The notes under the pieces were generated by a model. It made no database searches. It saw only the letters and a list, made by a program, of their open reading frames with translations, and was not told where the DNA came from. From Burkholderiales bacterium PBB3 (GTDB lineage Bacteria > Pseudomonadota > Gammaproteobacteria > Burkholderiales > Burkholderiaceae_C), in contig NKIK01000003.1 of assembly GCA_002256115.1 (NCBI GenBank), positions 1 through 64,000 of the forward strand: a DNA stretch of 64,000 nt. Direction: 5' to 3'. The position numbers and the translations under genes are program-made. Positions 17,540-25,957 of the stretch are shown here, one piece after another (position 1 is the stretch's first letter; every line of letters starts with the position of its first letter).

Positions 17540-18043
17540 GTGCGCTATCTATTTGCCCGCCTGGCGGGTGCTACTTATATCGGAGCGATGGTCTTGTTTT
17601 TGCCGGTGATGCCCCTGTTGGCAAGCCTGGTGTTTTGGCGCAAAAAATACCTGGCGCACTACGCCCACACCCTGAAGAAAACCCGCATCCACATCGCCGC
17701 CATGCGCAACGGCCCGGCAGTGCATTATTTTCAAGATGTGCTGGGGCAAGTGAGCCAGGTACCCGAAACCATGGAGGGCGAATGCGTGCAATGCGGCAAC
17801 TGTTGTATGCACCACCAATGCATGTTTCTGGAAAAAGTGGATGAGAAAAAATACCACTGCGGCATCTACCACTCGCCCTTTCGGGCCTGGTCCAACTGCG
17901 GCTCCTTTCCACTCAACCGGCATGACATAGAACGCTACGCATGCCCGAGCTACTTTGTGGCTAACGCTGCACCGCAGGCGGCTGCACAGGTCATTCATTT
18001 TCACAAAAAACCAACGATCAACCGGAGGCATTCAGCCCGCTAG
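17540..18043 (+). CDS. YkgJ-family cysteine cluster protein with N-terminal membrane segment
   Basis: A protein of 167 residues from the GTG at 17540, which has GGGAG seven bases upstream; a frame start at 17510 lies almost on top of the divergent lplT frame. A hydrophobic segment (about 5-32) precedes a cysteine cluster: CVQCGNCC, then C, C, C and a final C in ERYACPSYF. The YkgJ family is thought to bind an Fe-S cluster or zinc; the role is unknown. The next gene starts 58 bases later on the same strand. Confidence 0.75.
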   Translation: MRYLFARLAGATYIGAMVLFLPVMPLLASLVFWRKKYLAHYAHTLKKTRIHIAAMRNGPAVHYFQDVLGQVSQVPETMEGECVQCGNCCMHHQCMFLEKVDEKKYHCGIYHSPFRAWSNCGSFPLNRHDIERYACPSYFVANAAPQAAAQVIHFHKKPTINRRHSAR

Positions 18044-18101
18044 CGTAGCGCGCAGTGAGCGTGGCATCATGGCTCCAACATGGCGATGGAGCGAGAAAAC
18101 G

Positions 18102-20945
18102 ATGTCAATGCTTGTCAATGGCGCAGTGGTGGTCGGGTTGGCCATTTGCATTCTGGTGCTGCTGGTCTTGGTTCTTACCACCAAGGCCCTGCTACGTCTG
18201 CGCTGGAAGGCCATAGAAAGCCACCCGGTGGAGCGCGACGATGTGCCAGCGGACAGTCGCGCCATTCTGGAACAGCAAGCCTCTGAACTGCTAGCGCTGG
18301 GCTTTATGTACCGTAGCAGCGGGTCCACCCAAAAGGCCGTGGTAACACTGCCGGATGCGCTGGTCTACTTTGACATTTATGAGCATGCCGATGGCCACAC
18401 CTATGCGATGGTGTCCCCTTCCCCCATGCCGGAGCCGCACCAGTCCTGCATGGTGCAACTAATCACCTGCTTTCAGGACGGTAGCAACTGGGTCACGCTC
18501 AACCGGTTTCGGCACTTTTCGCCCATGCAGATGCCGCAGTGGCGCGTCTTTGACGACTACTTGCCCGTGTGGAACCAGGCTTGGCAACGCCATCTTGCGC
18601 GACTGCACACGGCCTCAGCCAAGGTTTGCACTGATCGCACCGAGATGCCGCGCCGTTTGCACCAATCCTTTGCCGACCTGATTCCCCAGATGGTGCAGGC
18701 GGGCCAACTGCAAGCCCTGGCGGATAGCGCGCACTTCCGGCTGGGCTGGACCACTGCACTGCGCTTTGCGCTGATTGTCATTGCCGGGCAATGGCGCGCG
18801 CGCTGGGCCGTGCGCCATCTACCCCAGCCCCTATCCCCGAGCAGCCCGCAGGCTGACGCCGAGCTACAAGCTTTCCAGGCGCAGTTGGATGTACGCAAAA
18901 CGGCAAGCACCAGCACACCGACCAAATGGCTGGTGTTTGTCGTCAGTGCGCTCTTGTTTTGGGGTGTGGGCGGGCTCTGGCTGTCATGGAGTTTTGTACC
19001 CATTGTTCTAGCGGTGGTGGCCATCCATGAAGGCGGCCATTACCTGGCCATGCGGCTTACCGGGTATCGCAATGTTTCGGTGTTCTTTTTGCCTGGGCTA
19101 GGTGGCTTGGCAATGGGCGAGAAAGCCACCGCCACGCCCTTCGAGAAGCTATTTGTGTACCTGGCAGGACCGGTGCCCGGCATAGCTCTGGCGGGCCTGG
19201 CTTTTTGGGCGACGGCCAGCGGGTGGTGGACAGGCCCCACCTGGCTCAACGAGTTTTTGATTGCGTCACTGGTCATCAACTTCCTGAACCTGCTGCCCAT
19301 CGTACCGTTGGATGGTGGGCGCGTGCTGGAGACCTTGGTGTTTGCGCGCATGCCGCGGCTGCGGTTTGCATTTGCGGTGCTGTGCTGCGGACTGCTGTTT
19401 GGTTTGGGGCTGCTGTTGAATGACATAGTCTTGCGCGTAGTGGCTGTGTTATTGGCCTTGGGCCTGCCACACCAATGGCGGGTTATGCAGCTGGACCAAG
19501 CCCTGCAGCCCGCCAGCCCATCGGCGCTGGCAGAACCCCAGGCGGTTGGCATGTTGTTCACTGCGCTGCAAGCGGCCCCTTTCCACAGCTGGTCGTTTGC
19601 GCAGCGCAGTGCAGCGGCCACCAGCCTACTACCCGAATTGATGGGGCGGCGCGCCAGCCTGCGGGAATCCGTGGCAGGTAGCTTGCTGTACTTGACAGTC
19701 TTGCTGGGGCCAGTGGCAGTGGCTTGGGTCGCCCTGCCGCAGTTAGGTCTTATCGCCTCCATTTTTATCCCTGCCCTGCAGGTGCCCGACGATGACATAG
19801 ACCCTGAGCCCGCAAGCGCAAACACCGGCACCACTGCACCGGCAGCGGCACACATGCAGCCTGCACTCACGTCGGTCGACTGGGACGCAAAGCTCGCCCA
19901 GTCCGCCACCCTGCCAGAGACTGAGCGCTTACAAGCGCTTTTAGGTGCCGCCCGCGCGGCCGATGATTCGGAAGACCTGGAGGCAGCAACCCGCCACTAC
20001 CAGGCCGCCTGGGTGCTGGCACAAAACCTGCCCGCGCGCGACGCACGCCGCCTGGACACGCTAGAGGGCCTGGCATCGGTTACTGAATCGGAGGCAGAGC
20101 GCATCCACCTGCTGCAGCGCATCGTCGCAGAACTGCCCAACTCGCAAGGTGTTGAACGCCTGCGGCTGGCCAACGCCCAAGAGCAGCTCTCGTATGCGGA
20201 CACCGACCCAGGCACGCGGATCGCATTGCTGCGCCAAGCGGTGCGCCTGCGGGCCGACGTAGGCCCTGCGCACGACCCGGCGCTGCTGGCCGCACGGCTA
20301 TTGCTGGCCCGCGCGCTGGACGCCCAGGGCGAAACCGAGGCAGCACAGGCCGAACTCAACATCCGTATCGACCATCTGCACACGCCCGCGCACAGCGAAC
20401 GCAGCCGCGCAGCACTGGATCAGCGCGTGCAGTGGCTCACAAGCCAGCTGGATTTGGCCTGGTTTTTGATGGCACATGGCCACAGTGCGCAGGCCCAGCA
20501 CGTGGTGGACCAAGTGCTGACCGCGCTACCGACCAAGATCACGCGCAGTTGGGTGGTCCCCCAACAGCAAGCTCTGGAGGCGGCGGTGTGGACCCAATTG
20601 GAGATGCTGGGTCAGGTACAGGGGCAGTCACCGATACAGACCCCGCCAGCAGAGCCAGGTTTACGACAGCACTGGAATGCCTACGATGCTTCGCGCAAAC
20701 GGGACTTTGGCAGCGACCGCAAACTGTTGTTTCACGAAGCCGACCGCGCGCTGGTGGCGCAGGCCCTGCAAGACGCTGGCATGCAAGCCCAAGCCCAAAG
20801 CGGTATCGCAGAGGCCAGGTCCAAGATGACCCGAATGTCCGCCTTGTGCGAGCCCCCCCGCCCATCTGCGCAAACCCAGTGGCGCCAGCGGCAGCAGGAT
20901 GCCCGCAGGCATGTGCTGCAGGCGGCCGGTGCCTGCAAGCCCTGA
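18102..20945 (+). CDS. M50-family intramembrane metalloprotease with helical-repeat tail
   Basis: A 947-residue protein. One membrane span near the N terminus is followed by about 250 soluble residues, and then a membrane domain with the site-2 protease signature: H309-E-G-G-H313 in AIHEGGHYLAMRL, and the second zinc motif NLLPIVPLDGGRVLE (D404). More spans follow up to about residue 560. The C-terminal 380 residues are alanine-rich helical repeats of TPR/SEL1 kind (for example LLARALDAQGETEAAQAEL), likely a docking domain. M50 proteases cut transmembrane segments of regulators. The ATG at 18102 has GGAG upstream; the frame extends back to 17955. Two more genes follow closely. Confidence 0.8.
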   Translation: MSMLVNGAVVVGLAICILVLLVLVLTTKALLRLRWKAIESHPVERDDVPADSRAILEQQASELLALGFMYRSSGSTQKAVVTLPDALVYFDIYEHADGHTYAMVSPSPMPEPHQSCMVQLITCFQDGSNWVTLNRFRHFSPMQMPQWRVFDDYLPVWNQAWQRHLARLHTASAKVCTDRTEMPRRLHQSFADLIPQMVQAGQLQALADSAHFRLGWTTALRFALIVIAGQWRARWAVRHLPQPLSPSSPQADAELQAFQAQLDVRKTASTSTPTKWLVFVVSALLFWGVGGLWLSWSFVPIVLAVVAIHEGGHYLAMRLTGYRNVSVFFLPGLGGLAMGEKATATPFEKLFVYLAGPVPGIALAGLAFWATASGWWTGPTWLNEFLIASLVINFLNLLPIVPLDGGRVLETLVFARMPRLRFAFAVLCCGLLFGLGLLLNDIVLRVVAVLLALGLPHQWRVMQLDQALQPASPSALAEPQAVGMLFTALQAAPFHSWSFAQRSAAATSLLPELMGRRASLRESVAGSLLYLTVLLGPVAVAWVALPQLGLIASIFIPALQVPDDDIDPEPASANTGTTAPAAAHMQPALTSVDWDAKLAQSATLPETERLQALLGAARAADDSEDLEAATRHYQAAWVLAQNLPARDARRLDTLEGLASVTESEAERIHLLQRIVAELPNSQGVERLRLANAQEQLSYADTDPGTRIALLRQAVRLRADVGPAHDPALLAARLLLARALDAQGETEAAQAELNIRIDHLHTPAHSERSRAALDQRVQWLTSQLDLAWFLMAHGHSAQAQHVVDQVLTALPTKITRSWVVPQQQALEAAVWTQLEMLGQVQGQSPIQTPPAEPGLRQHWNAYDASRKRDFGSDRKLLFHEADRALVAQALQDAGMQAQAQSGIAEARSKMTRMSALCEPPRPSAQTQWRQRQQDARRHVLQAAGACKP

Positions 20946-20974
20946 ACCCATTCCATTGCACTAAGACATTTGGT

Positions 20975-22195
20975 ATGACGCAACTACAAGAGCTCTTGTC
21001 CACACGCGATTCGGTTTCCAGTGCTGAGCTGATGCAACAGTTGCGGACTGGTTTGCAGCACACCACGGCGGCATCGGGCACTGGCGCAGCCACCCACCAA
21101 CTGCTGCTGGACTACTTCAAGCTGGATGCGCGGGCCAGCGACGCCAGCTTTGCCTCGGCATTTAAAAAATACCCCGACACGGCACAGGCCTTGTTAGCAC
21201 TCTGTGCCACTCACCAGCTGAGCATCCTGCACGGATTGATGCAGTCACTGATGAATGGTCCGGCCAAGCCCCAGGGTGCCTTCAAACGCGGGCTGCAAGC
21301 CCAGGCCGCCGCACAGGCAAACAAGCCAGGTGTGGTGGCAGCGCTGCAGGGTTTTGCCAGTGCGGCGTTTGCCAGCCCAGGCCATGAGGTGGAAATCGAG
21401 CTGTCCCTGGCCTGGGGTGGCCTAGAAGATTGCTTGCTGGACCGCGTGGCAGAGCATGCGGCGGTGATTGACTTTGCCTGGGGGCCTGCTGAGCGAAAAA
21501 AACGCCAGCAAGCCCAGGCCGTGCAGCTGGCGTTGACGCAGCGGTCGGCATCGGAGCTGCTGCGTGCTTTTTTGAGCGATGGCGCACCGCAGGTGCTTGC
21601 CCAACCCAGCGAGTGGGATATGGCGCATGCGGGCGCGCCCGCCGATGAAGTGCCCATAGCGGTACACCACGTGGCAATGAGTGCCCCCTTGCCCGAGTCT
21701 TGGCGTACCCACTTGGCCGCCTACCCTAGCGCAGCCCAACTGCTCGCGGTTTATGAACACTGCAACGGCATCGCACTGTTTTGCACCCACCCGCATGACC
21801 TGCGGTCTGCAGGCTTTGTATTCTTGCCCACGCACCAGTGGGACGAAGCCCGTGCAGAGATGCTGGATTGGCTGAGCAGTGTGGATTTTCAAGACGACCC
21901 CGACAGCTTGCCCGCCTGGGTACGCAGCGCCATTGCATTTGGCAAGATACCCGGTGATGCCAGCTACTGGATACTGCCCATTGAGGGGCCATTTGCCGGG
22001 CAGGTGCTGCTGTCCAATGAAGATGTCAGCGCCGAATCTAGCCGCTACGCCAACTTTGACAGCCTGGTGGCGACATTGCGCCTGTTTCCACAAGACATTT
22101 TGGGCAGCGGCGGTTACGTGAGTTACATGAGTGCCGACCACCCACACGCTTTGTACCCGGTGGGTTACGAATCCCCATCTGTGTGCCAGAATTGA
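20975..22195 (+). CDS. SUKH/SMI1-KNR4-like protein of unknown function
   Basis: A 406-residue soluble protein. The first half is helical (TQLQELLSTRDSVSSAELMQ and onward) and unfamiliar. The second half, from about residue 235, has the SUKH pattern: AQLLAVYEHCNGIALF, then GFVFLPTHQWDEA and a final segment with FDSLVATLRLF. SUKH domains are common in immunity proteins of contact-dependent and polymorphic toxin systems, but also in general regulators. The ATG at 20975 is 29 bases after the protease gene; the frame extends back into it but with unlikely composition. Confidence 0.6.
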   Translation: MTQLQELLSTRDSVSSAELMQQLRTGLQHTTAASGTGAATHQLLLDYFKLDARASDASFASAFKKYPDTAQALLALCATHQLSILHGLMQSLMNGPAKPQGAFKRGLQAQAAAQANKPGVVAALQGFASAAFASPGHEVEIELSLAWGGLEDCLLDRVAEHAAVIDFAWGPAERKKRQQAQAVQLALTQRSASELLRAFLSDGAPQVLAQPSEWDMAHAGAPADEVPIAVHHVAMSAPLPESWRTHLAAYPSAAQLLAVYEHCNGIALFCTHPHDLRSAGFVFLPTHQWDEARAEMLDWLSSVDFQDDPDSLPAWVRSAIAFGKIPGDASYWILPIEGPFAGQVLLSNEDVSAESSRYANFDSLVATLRLFPQDILGSGGYVSYMSADHPHALYPVGYESPSVCQN

Positions 22196-22227
22196 GCCAA
22201 TTGTCATCACCTTGCCGGATACCCAAC

Positions 22228-22551
22228 ATGTCTAGGTTCTTTGCTTCTTTGCCCCCTTTTGCCGGATGGCTTGTTGCCATCGTTCTTTTGGTTTTGCTGA
22301 TTGTTGTGGTGTTGCGCCGCCCCAAGGAACAGCAAGACGATCAGCAAGAAGAAAAGCGGCAGTTTCCTTGGGCAGCCGCCAAGAAGGAAGACTTTGCGCC
22401 CACAGTCATGGTGGATGGTGACGAAGTGACAGAGTGGCGTGCAGCGACTATGCAAGATATGCCGCCGCCTCGGCCTGCTGGCCCGATTCGCGTGGTAAGT
22501 ACCAGCACTTTGCCTACGCCGCTCAATGAAAGTCCCGGCTCGTCGTCGTAA
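22228..22551 (+). CDS. Small single-span membrane protein
   Basis: A 107-residue protein with one strong transmembrane segment (LVAIVLLVLLIVVVLRR, about 13-30) followed by an acidic, glutamine-rich stretch and a proline-rich tail. It resembles no family I recognise. It starts 32 bases after the SUKH-like gene and may be the last member of that run. Its 3' end overlaps the converging dnaE2 gene by 29 bases. Confidence 0.55.
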   Translation: MSRFFASLPPFAGWLVAIVLLVLLIVVVLRRPKEQQDDQQEEKRQFPWAAAKKEDFAPTVMVDGDEVTEWRAATMQDMPPPRPAGPIRVVSTSTLPTPLNESPGSSS

Positions 22552-25500
22552 GCGTGCCCAGCAGGTGCGTTAAGTCCACCAGGCGCTTGGCCACCACGTG
22601 GCGTACCTCGCCACCACTCTCTTCATCCCGCTGCCAAACACCGTACACCGCCATCAGGCGTGCCTGGTACACCGTGGTGCGAAACTGCTCTCGCACGGAT
22701 TTCCACACAATCACATTCACGCTACCGGTCTCATCCTCTAGCGTAATAAAGATCACACCCTTGGCCGTTTGCGGGCGCTGGCGCATGGTGACAATGCCGC
22801 AGGCGCGCACCAGCCGGCCGCTGGGGTAATCGCACATTTGCGCCGCCGTCAGCATCTTCATTTTTGATAGCTGCCCGCGCAGCAATAGCAAGGGGTGCGA
22901 GCGCAATGTGAGGCCGACTGCGGCATAGTCAAAGGTCACCTCTTCGCCCTCGCTGGCTGGGGGCAGGCTCAATTCTTCCTCATCAATCGGCACGCCTTGC
23001 AGCAACGCAGGCGCGGGCTTCAGGGCCGAGGCCTCCCACACCTGCTGGCGGCGGTGGCCGCTGAGAGACCGCAGCGCATCGGCACTGGCCAGGGCTTTCA
23101 AGTCACCACTGTCCAACTGGCAACGCAAGGCCAGGTCTTGCGTACTGGTGAAGGGGGCGCGTAGGCGCTCTTGGGCGATGCGCTCACCCACTGCTTTTGT
23201 CAGGCCGCCCACCAGGCGCAGGCCCAGGCGGATAGCGGGTTGGTTGGAGAAAACGGGGTCTGAGCACGCACTTTGCTTTGCAAAGCGGTGATCCGACCCC
23301 GTTTTCTCCAGCGTGCAATCCCAATCGCTGTGCACCACATCCACCGCGCGCACTTCCACGCCATGGCGCTGGGCGTCTTGCACCAATTGCGCTGGACCGT
23401 AAAAACCCAGCGGCTGGCTGTTGAGCAGGGCCGCCAAAAAGCAGGCGGGTTCGTGCCATTTGAGGTAGCAGCTGACATAGACCAACAACGCAAAGCTGGC
23501 CGCATGGCTCTCGGGGAAGCCGTATTCACCAAAGCCCTCCATCTGCTTGAAGATAGCTTCGGCAAAGTCTTGCGGGTAGCCGCGCTCCAGCATGCCGCCC
23601 ACCAAGCGGTCGTGGTACTGGCTGACATTGCCATGGCGCTTCCATGCGGCCATGGAGCGGCGCAGTGCATCGGCCTCACCCGGCGTGAAGCCAGCAGCCA
23701 GCACCGCGATCTGCATCACCTGCTCCTGAAAAATCGGCACACCGTGGGTGCGCCCCAGGGCTTGGCGCAAGGCCGGATAAGGCGACTGGGCCAACTCAGG
23801 GTTGGCCCGCGCCTTCAAGAACGGATGCACCATGCCGCCCTGGATCGGCCCGGGCCGCACGATGGCCACCTCGATCACCAGGTCGTAGTAGGTGCGGGGT
23901 TTCAGGCGCGGCAGCATGCTCATTTGCGCGCGGCTTTCGATCTGAAAAACTCCCACCGTATCGGCGCGGCAAATCATGTCGTAGGTGGGCACATCGTCGC
24001 GGGGGATGTCTTGCATGCGCATGGGCGCAGGCAGGCCGCGCCACTGCGTCACCATCTGCAGGCAACGGCGTATCACGCTGAGCATGCCCAGGGCCAACAC
24101 GTCCACCTTCATCAGGCCCACAGCTTGCAAATCATCCTTGTCCCACTGGATGATGGAACGGTCTTTCATAGAGGCGTTTTCTACCGGCACCAAGCGCGTC
24201 AGCGGGCCTTGGGTGAGCACAAAGCCACCCACGTGCTGGCTCAGATGGCGCGGGAATCCTTGCAGCTCCGTGCTCAGCGCAATCCACAACTGCAAGCGGC
24301 GTGCAGTGGGTGGTTTGAAATCCGGGCCCAAACGCTCAATGGCTGACTGCATGCGGTCGGCCAACACCTCGCGGTTGTACATGCCGGGGTGCTCTTTGCC
24401 CAAGGCAGTGATCAGGTCTTCGGGGATGTCCAGCGCGCGGCCCATGTCGCGCAGCGCGCTCTTGGGGCGGTAGCTGATCACCGTGGCGGCAATAGCGGCG
24501 CGCTCACGGCCGTATTTGGCGTAGATGTACTGGATCACTTCTTCGCGCCGCTGGTGCTCAAAGTCGACGTCAATATCGGGCGGCTCATTGCGTTCTCTGG
24601 AAATGAATCGCTCAAACAGCAGCGAGGTTTCTTCGGGGTTGGCCTCGGTAATCAGCAGGCAGTAGCAGACCACCGAATTGGCCGCCGACCCGCGGCCCTG
24701 GCACAAAATGCCAACGCTGCGCGCAAAGCGCACGATGTCGTACACGGTCAAGAAATACATCTCGAACTTCAGCTCCGAGATCAACACCAGCTCGTGTTCA
24801 ATGCGAATGCGTATCGGGTCTGGCATGCCCGCCGGGTAGCGCTCTTGCGCACCCTCTTCCACATAGCGGCGCAGGGTTTGCGCGGGCGTGGTGCCGGGCA
24901 GCACGGCCTCTAGGGGGTAGTGGTAGCGCAATCCCTCCAATGCAAACGTGCAGCGCTCGGCCACCACTACCGTGTTGGCCAGCCAGTGCGCCGGATACAC
25001 CGCCGCCAGGCGCACACGCGAGCGCAAATGCGCCTCGGCATTGGCCTGCAGTGCAAAGCCGCACTGCGCAATGGGTACACCCTGGCGCACGGCGGTCAGC
25101 GCGTCCAGCAGGGGCTTGCGCGAGCGCACATGCATGCGCACATCGCCCACGGCCACCAGCGGCACACCAGTCAGGGCAGACAGCTGCTGCCAGCGCAGCT
25201 TTTCCAAGGCGTCATTGGCCCCCAACTGCAAATTCGCTGCCAGCCAACAATTAGTGCCAAAAAGTGCCTTTGCGCTCATGGATAGTGCGGAAGCAGCTTC
25301 CATTTTGATAGCAAATGGCAAACCCAGCAGCACTTCGCAATGCTGCAAACTGCCCCACAGTGCCTGGTAGTGGGGCCCACGCCAGCCCACCAAATACTCG
25401 CCCTTGGGTGCGGCCCGGCGCGCGGTGGTGATGAACTGGCACAGATTGCCCCAGCCTTGCAGCTTGTGCGCCAGCACCACCACCGTAAAGGGCGCGTGCC

Positions 25501-25744
25501 CTGGGTCTTGCACCTGAAACTCGGCCCCCAGCAGCAGCTTCAAGCCCAGTGTGCGTGCCACACCGTGCGCCCGCACCACCCCGGCCACCGAGCACTCGTC
25601 AGTAATGGCCAGAGCGCTATAGCCCAGTGCAGCGGCGCGCGCCACCAACTCTTCAGGCTGGGAGGCGCTGCGCTGAAAACTGAAATTGCTCAGGCAATGC
25701 AGTTCGGCGTAGGCGGGGGCAGGCTTGGTGGTTGGGGCAGGCAT
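22523..25744 (-). CDS. dnaE2: Error-prone DNA polymerase, DnaE2/ImuC type
   Basis: A 1073-residue C-family polymerase for translesion synthesis. The PHP domain opens YAELHCLSNFSFQRSAS. The polymerase core has GRGSAANSVVCYCL, PPDIDVDFEHQRREEVIQYI (catalytic aspartates) and GYGFPESHAASFALL-like sequence (EYGFPESHAA); an OB-fold part (GIVTMRQRPQTAKGVIFITL) lies at the C terminus. ImuA and ImuB partners are not adjacent. The start at 25744 is six bases from an SOS box. Two segments look foreign: about residues 144-156 encode an interspersed repeat, and about 812-833 encode a palindromic element. Both keep the frame. Confidence 0.93.
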   Translation of the reverse strand: MPAPTTKPAPAYAELHCLSNFSFQRSASQPEELVARAAALGYSALAITDECSVAGVVRAHGVARTLGLKLLLGAEFQVQDPGHAPFTVVVLAHKLQGWGNLCQFITTARRAAPKGEYLVGWRGPHYQALWGSLQHCEVLLGLPFAIKMEAASALSMSAKALFGTNCWLAANLQLGANDALEKLRWQQLSALTGVPLVAVGDVRMHVRSRKPLLDALTAVRQGVPIAQCGFALQANAEAHLRSRVRLAAVYPAHWLANTVVVAERCTFALEGLRYHYPLEAVLPGTTPAQTLRRYVEEGAQERYPAGMPDPIRIRIEHELVLISELKFEMYFLTVYDIVRFARSVGILCQGRGSAANSVVCYCLLITEANPEETSLLFERFISRERNEPPDIDVDFEHQRREEVIQYIYAKYGRERAAIAATVISYRPKSALRDMGRALDIPEDLITALGKEHPGMYNREVLADRMQSAIERLGPDFKPPTARRLQLWIALSTELQGFPRHLSQHVGGFVLTQGPLTRLVPVENASMKDRSIIQWDKDDLQAVGLMKVDVLALGMLSVIRRCLQMVTQWRGLPAPMRMQDIPRDDVPTYDMICRADTVGVFQIESRAQMSMLPRLKPRTYYDLVIEVAIVRPGPIQGGMVHPFLKARANPELAQSPYPALRQALGRTHGVPIFQEQVMQIAVLAAGFTPGEADALRRSMAAWKRHGNVSQYHDRLVGGMLERGYPQDFAEAIFKQMEGFGEYGFPESHAASFALLVYVSCYLKWHEPACFLAALLNSQPLGFYGPAQLVQDAQRHGVEVRAVDVVHSDWDCTLEKTGSDHRFAKQSACSDPVFSNQPAIRLGLRLVGGLTKAVGERIAQERLRAPFTSTQDLALRCQLDSGDLKALASADALRSLSGHRRQQVWEASALKPAPALLQGVPIDEEELSLPPASEGEEVTFDYAAVGLTLRSHPLLLLRGQLSKMKMLTAAQMCDYPSGRLVRACGIVTMRQRPQTAKGVIFITLEDETGSVNVIVWKSVREQFRTTVYQARLMAVYGVWQRDEESGGEVRHVVAKRLVDLTHLLGTLTTTSRDFH
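23246..23309. repeat. Palindromic element inside dnaE2
   Basis: GGAGAAAACGGGGTC (23246-23260) and its exact reverse complement GACCCCGTTTTCTCC (23295-23309) flank a 34-base centre that contains a smaller palindrome, CTTTGCTTTGCAAAG. The 64 bases can fold into a long hairpin. In the polymerase frame they encode LEKTGSDHRFAKQ and SACSDPVFSNQ, which breaks the normal family sequence. Ends of the type GGGGTC...GACCCC are common in REP-like dispersed repeats. Confidence 0.8.
25277..25312 (+). repeat. Interspersed repeat, copy C, inside dnaE2
   Basis: The stretch shares ATGGATAGTGCGG, AAGCAGCT or GAGCAGCT, and a terminal ATAGC with the intergenic copy at 36833-36885, and in reverse with 1892-1946. 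Here it is read in frame by dnaE2 as AIKMEAASALSM. That peptide is unlike the rest of the PHP domain. Confidence 0.7.
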
Positions 25745-25750
25745 TTTTGA

Positions 25751-25770
25751 TACTGTTGTTATAAACAGTA
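25751..25770. promoter_or_regulatory. LexA (SOS) box of dnaE2
   Basis: TACTGTTGTTATAAACAGTA has perfect outer arms TACTGT and ACAGTA and the CTG-N10-CAG spacing of the proteobacterial SOS box. It lies six bases upstream of the dnaE2 start on the minus strand. Likely -10 sequences (TATACT or TATAAC on the minus strand) fall within it, so repression would be direct. The distance suggests a very short or absent leader. Confidence 0.88.
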
Positions 25771-25957
25771 TAGTGATATGCGCCGGGTGGGCGTACCCCG
25801 GCGCGGGCCGGACTATCAGATGGAATACCTCAGAACGTAAAACAGATGGCTGTCGGTGAGAAACAACCAAACGCGATTTACATAGAGGTGACTTCAAGTT
25901 CGGTTAACAATAAGCTGCCAATGCAGCCTGCGTGGCGATATTTCATGAAGGCAATCT

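Noticed and set aside
20432..20974. Upstream extension of the SUKH-like gene by 181 codons
   Set aside because: It lies within the protease gene in another frame and has proline- and arginine-rich shadow composition; the ATG at 20975 is the natural start.
22858..22889. TTTTTGATAGCTGCCCGCGCAG as a possible fourth copy of the interspersed repeat in dnaE2
   Set aside because: Only about ten bases agree with the other copies, and the encoded part reads as ordinary DnaE2 sequence.
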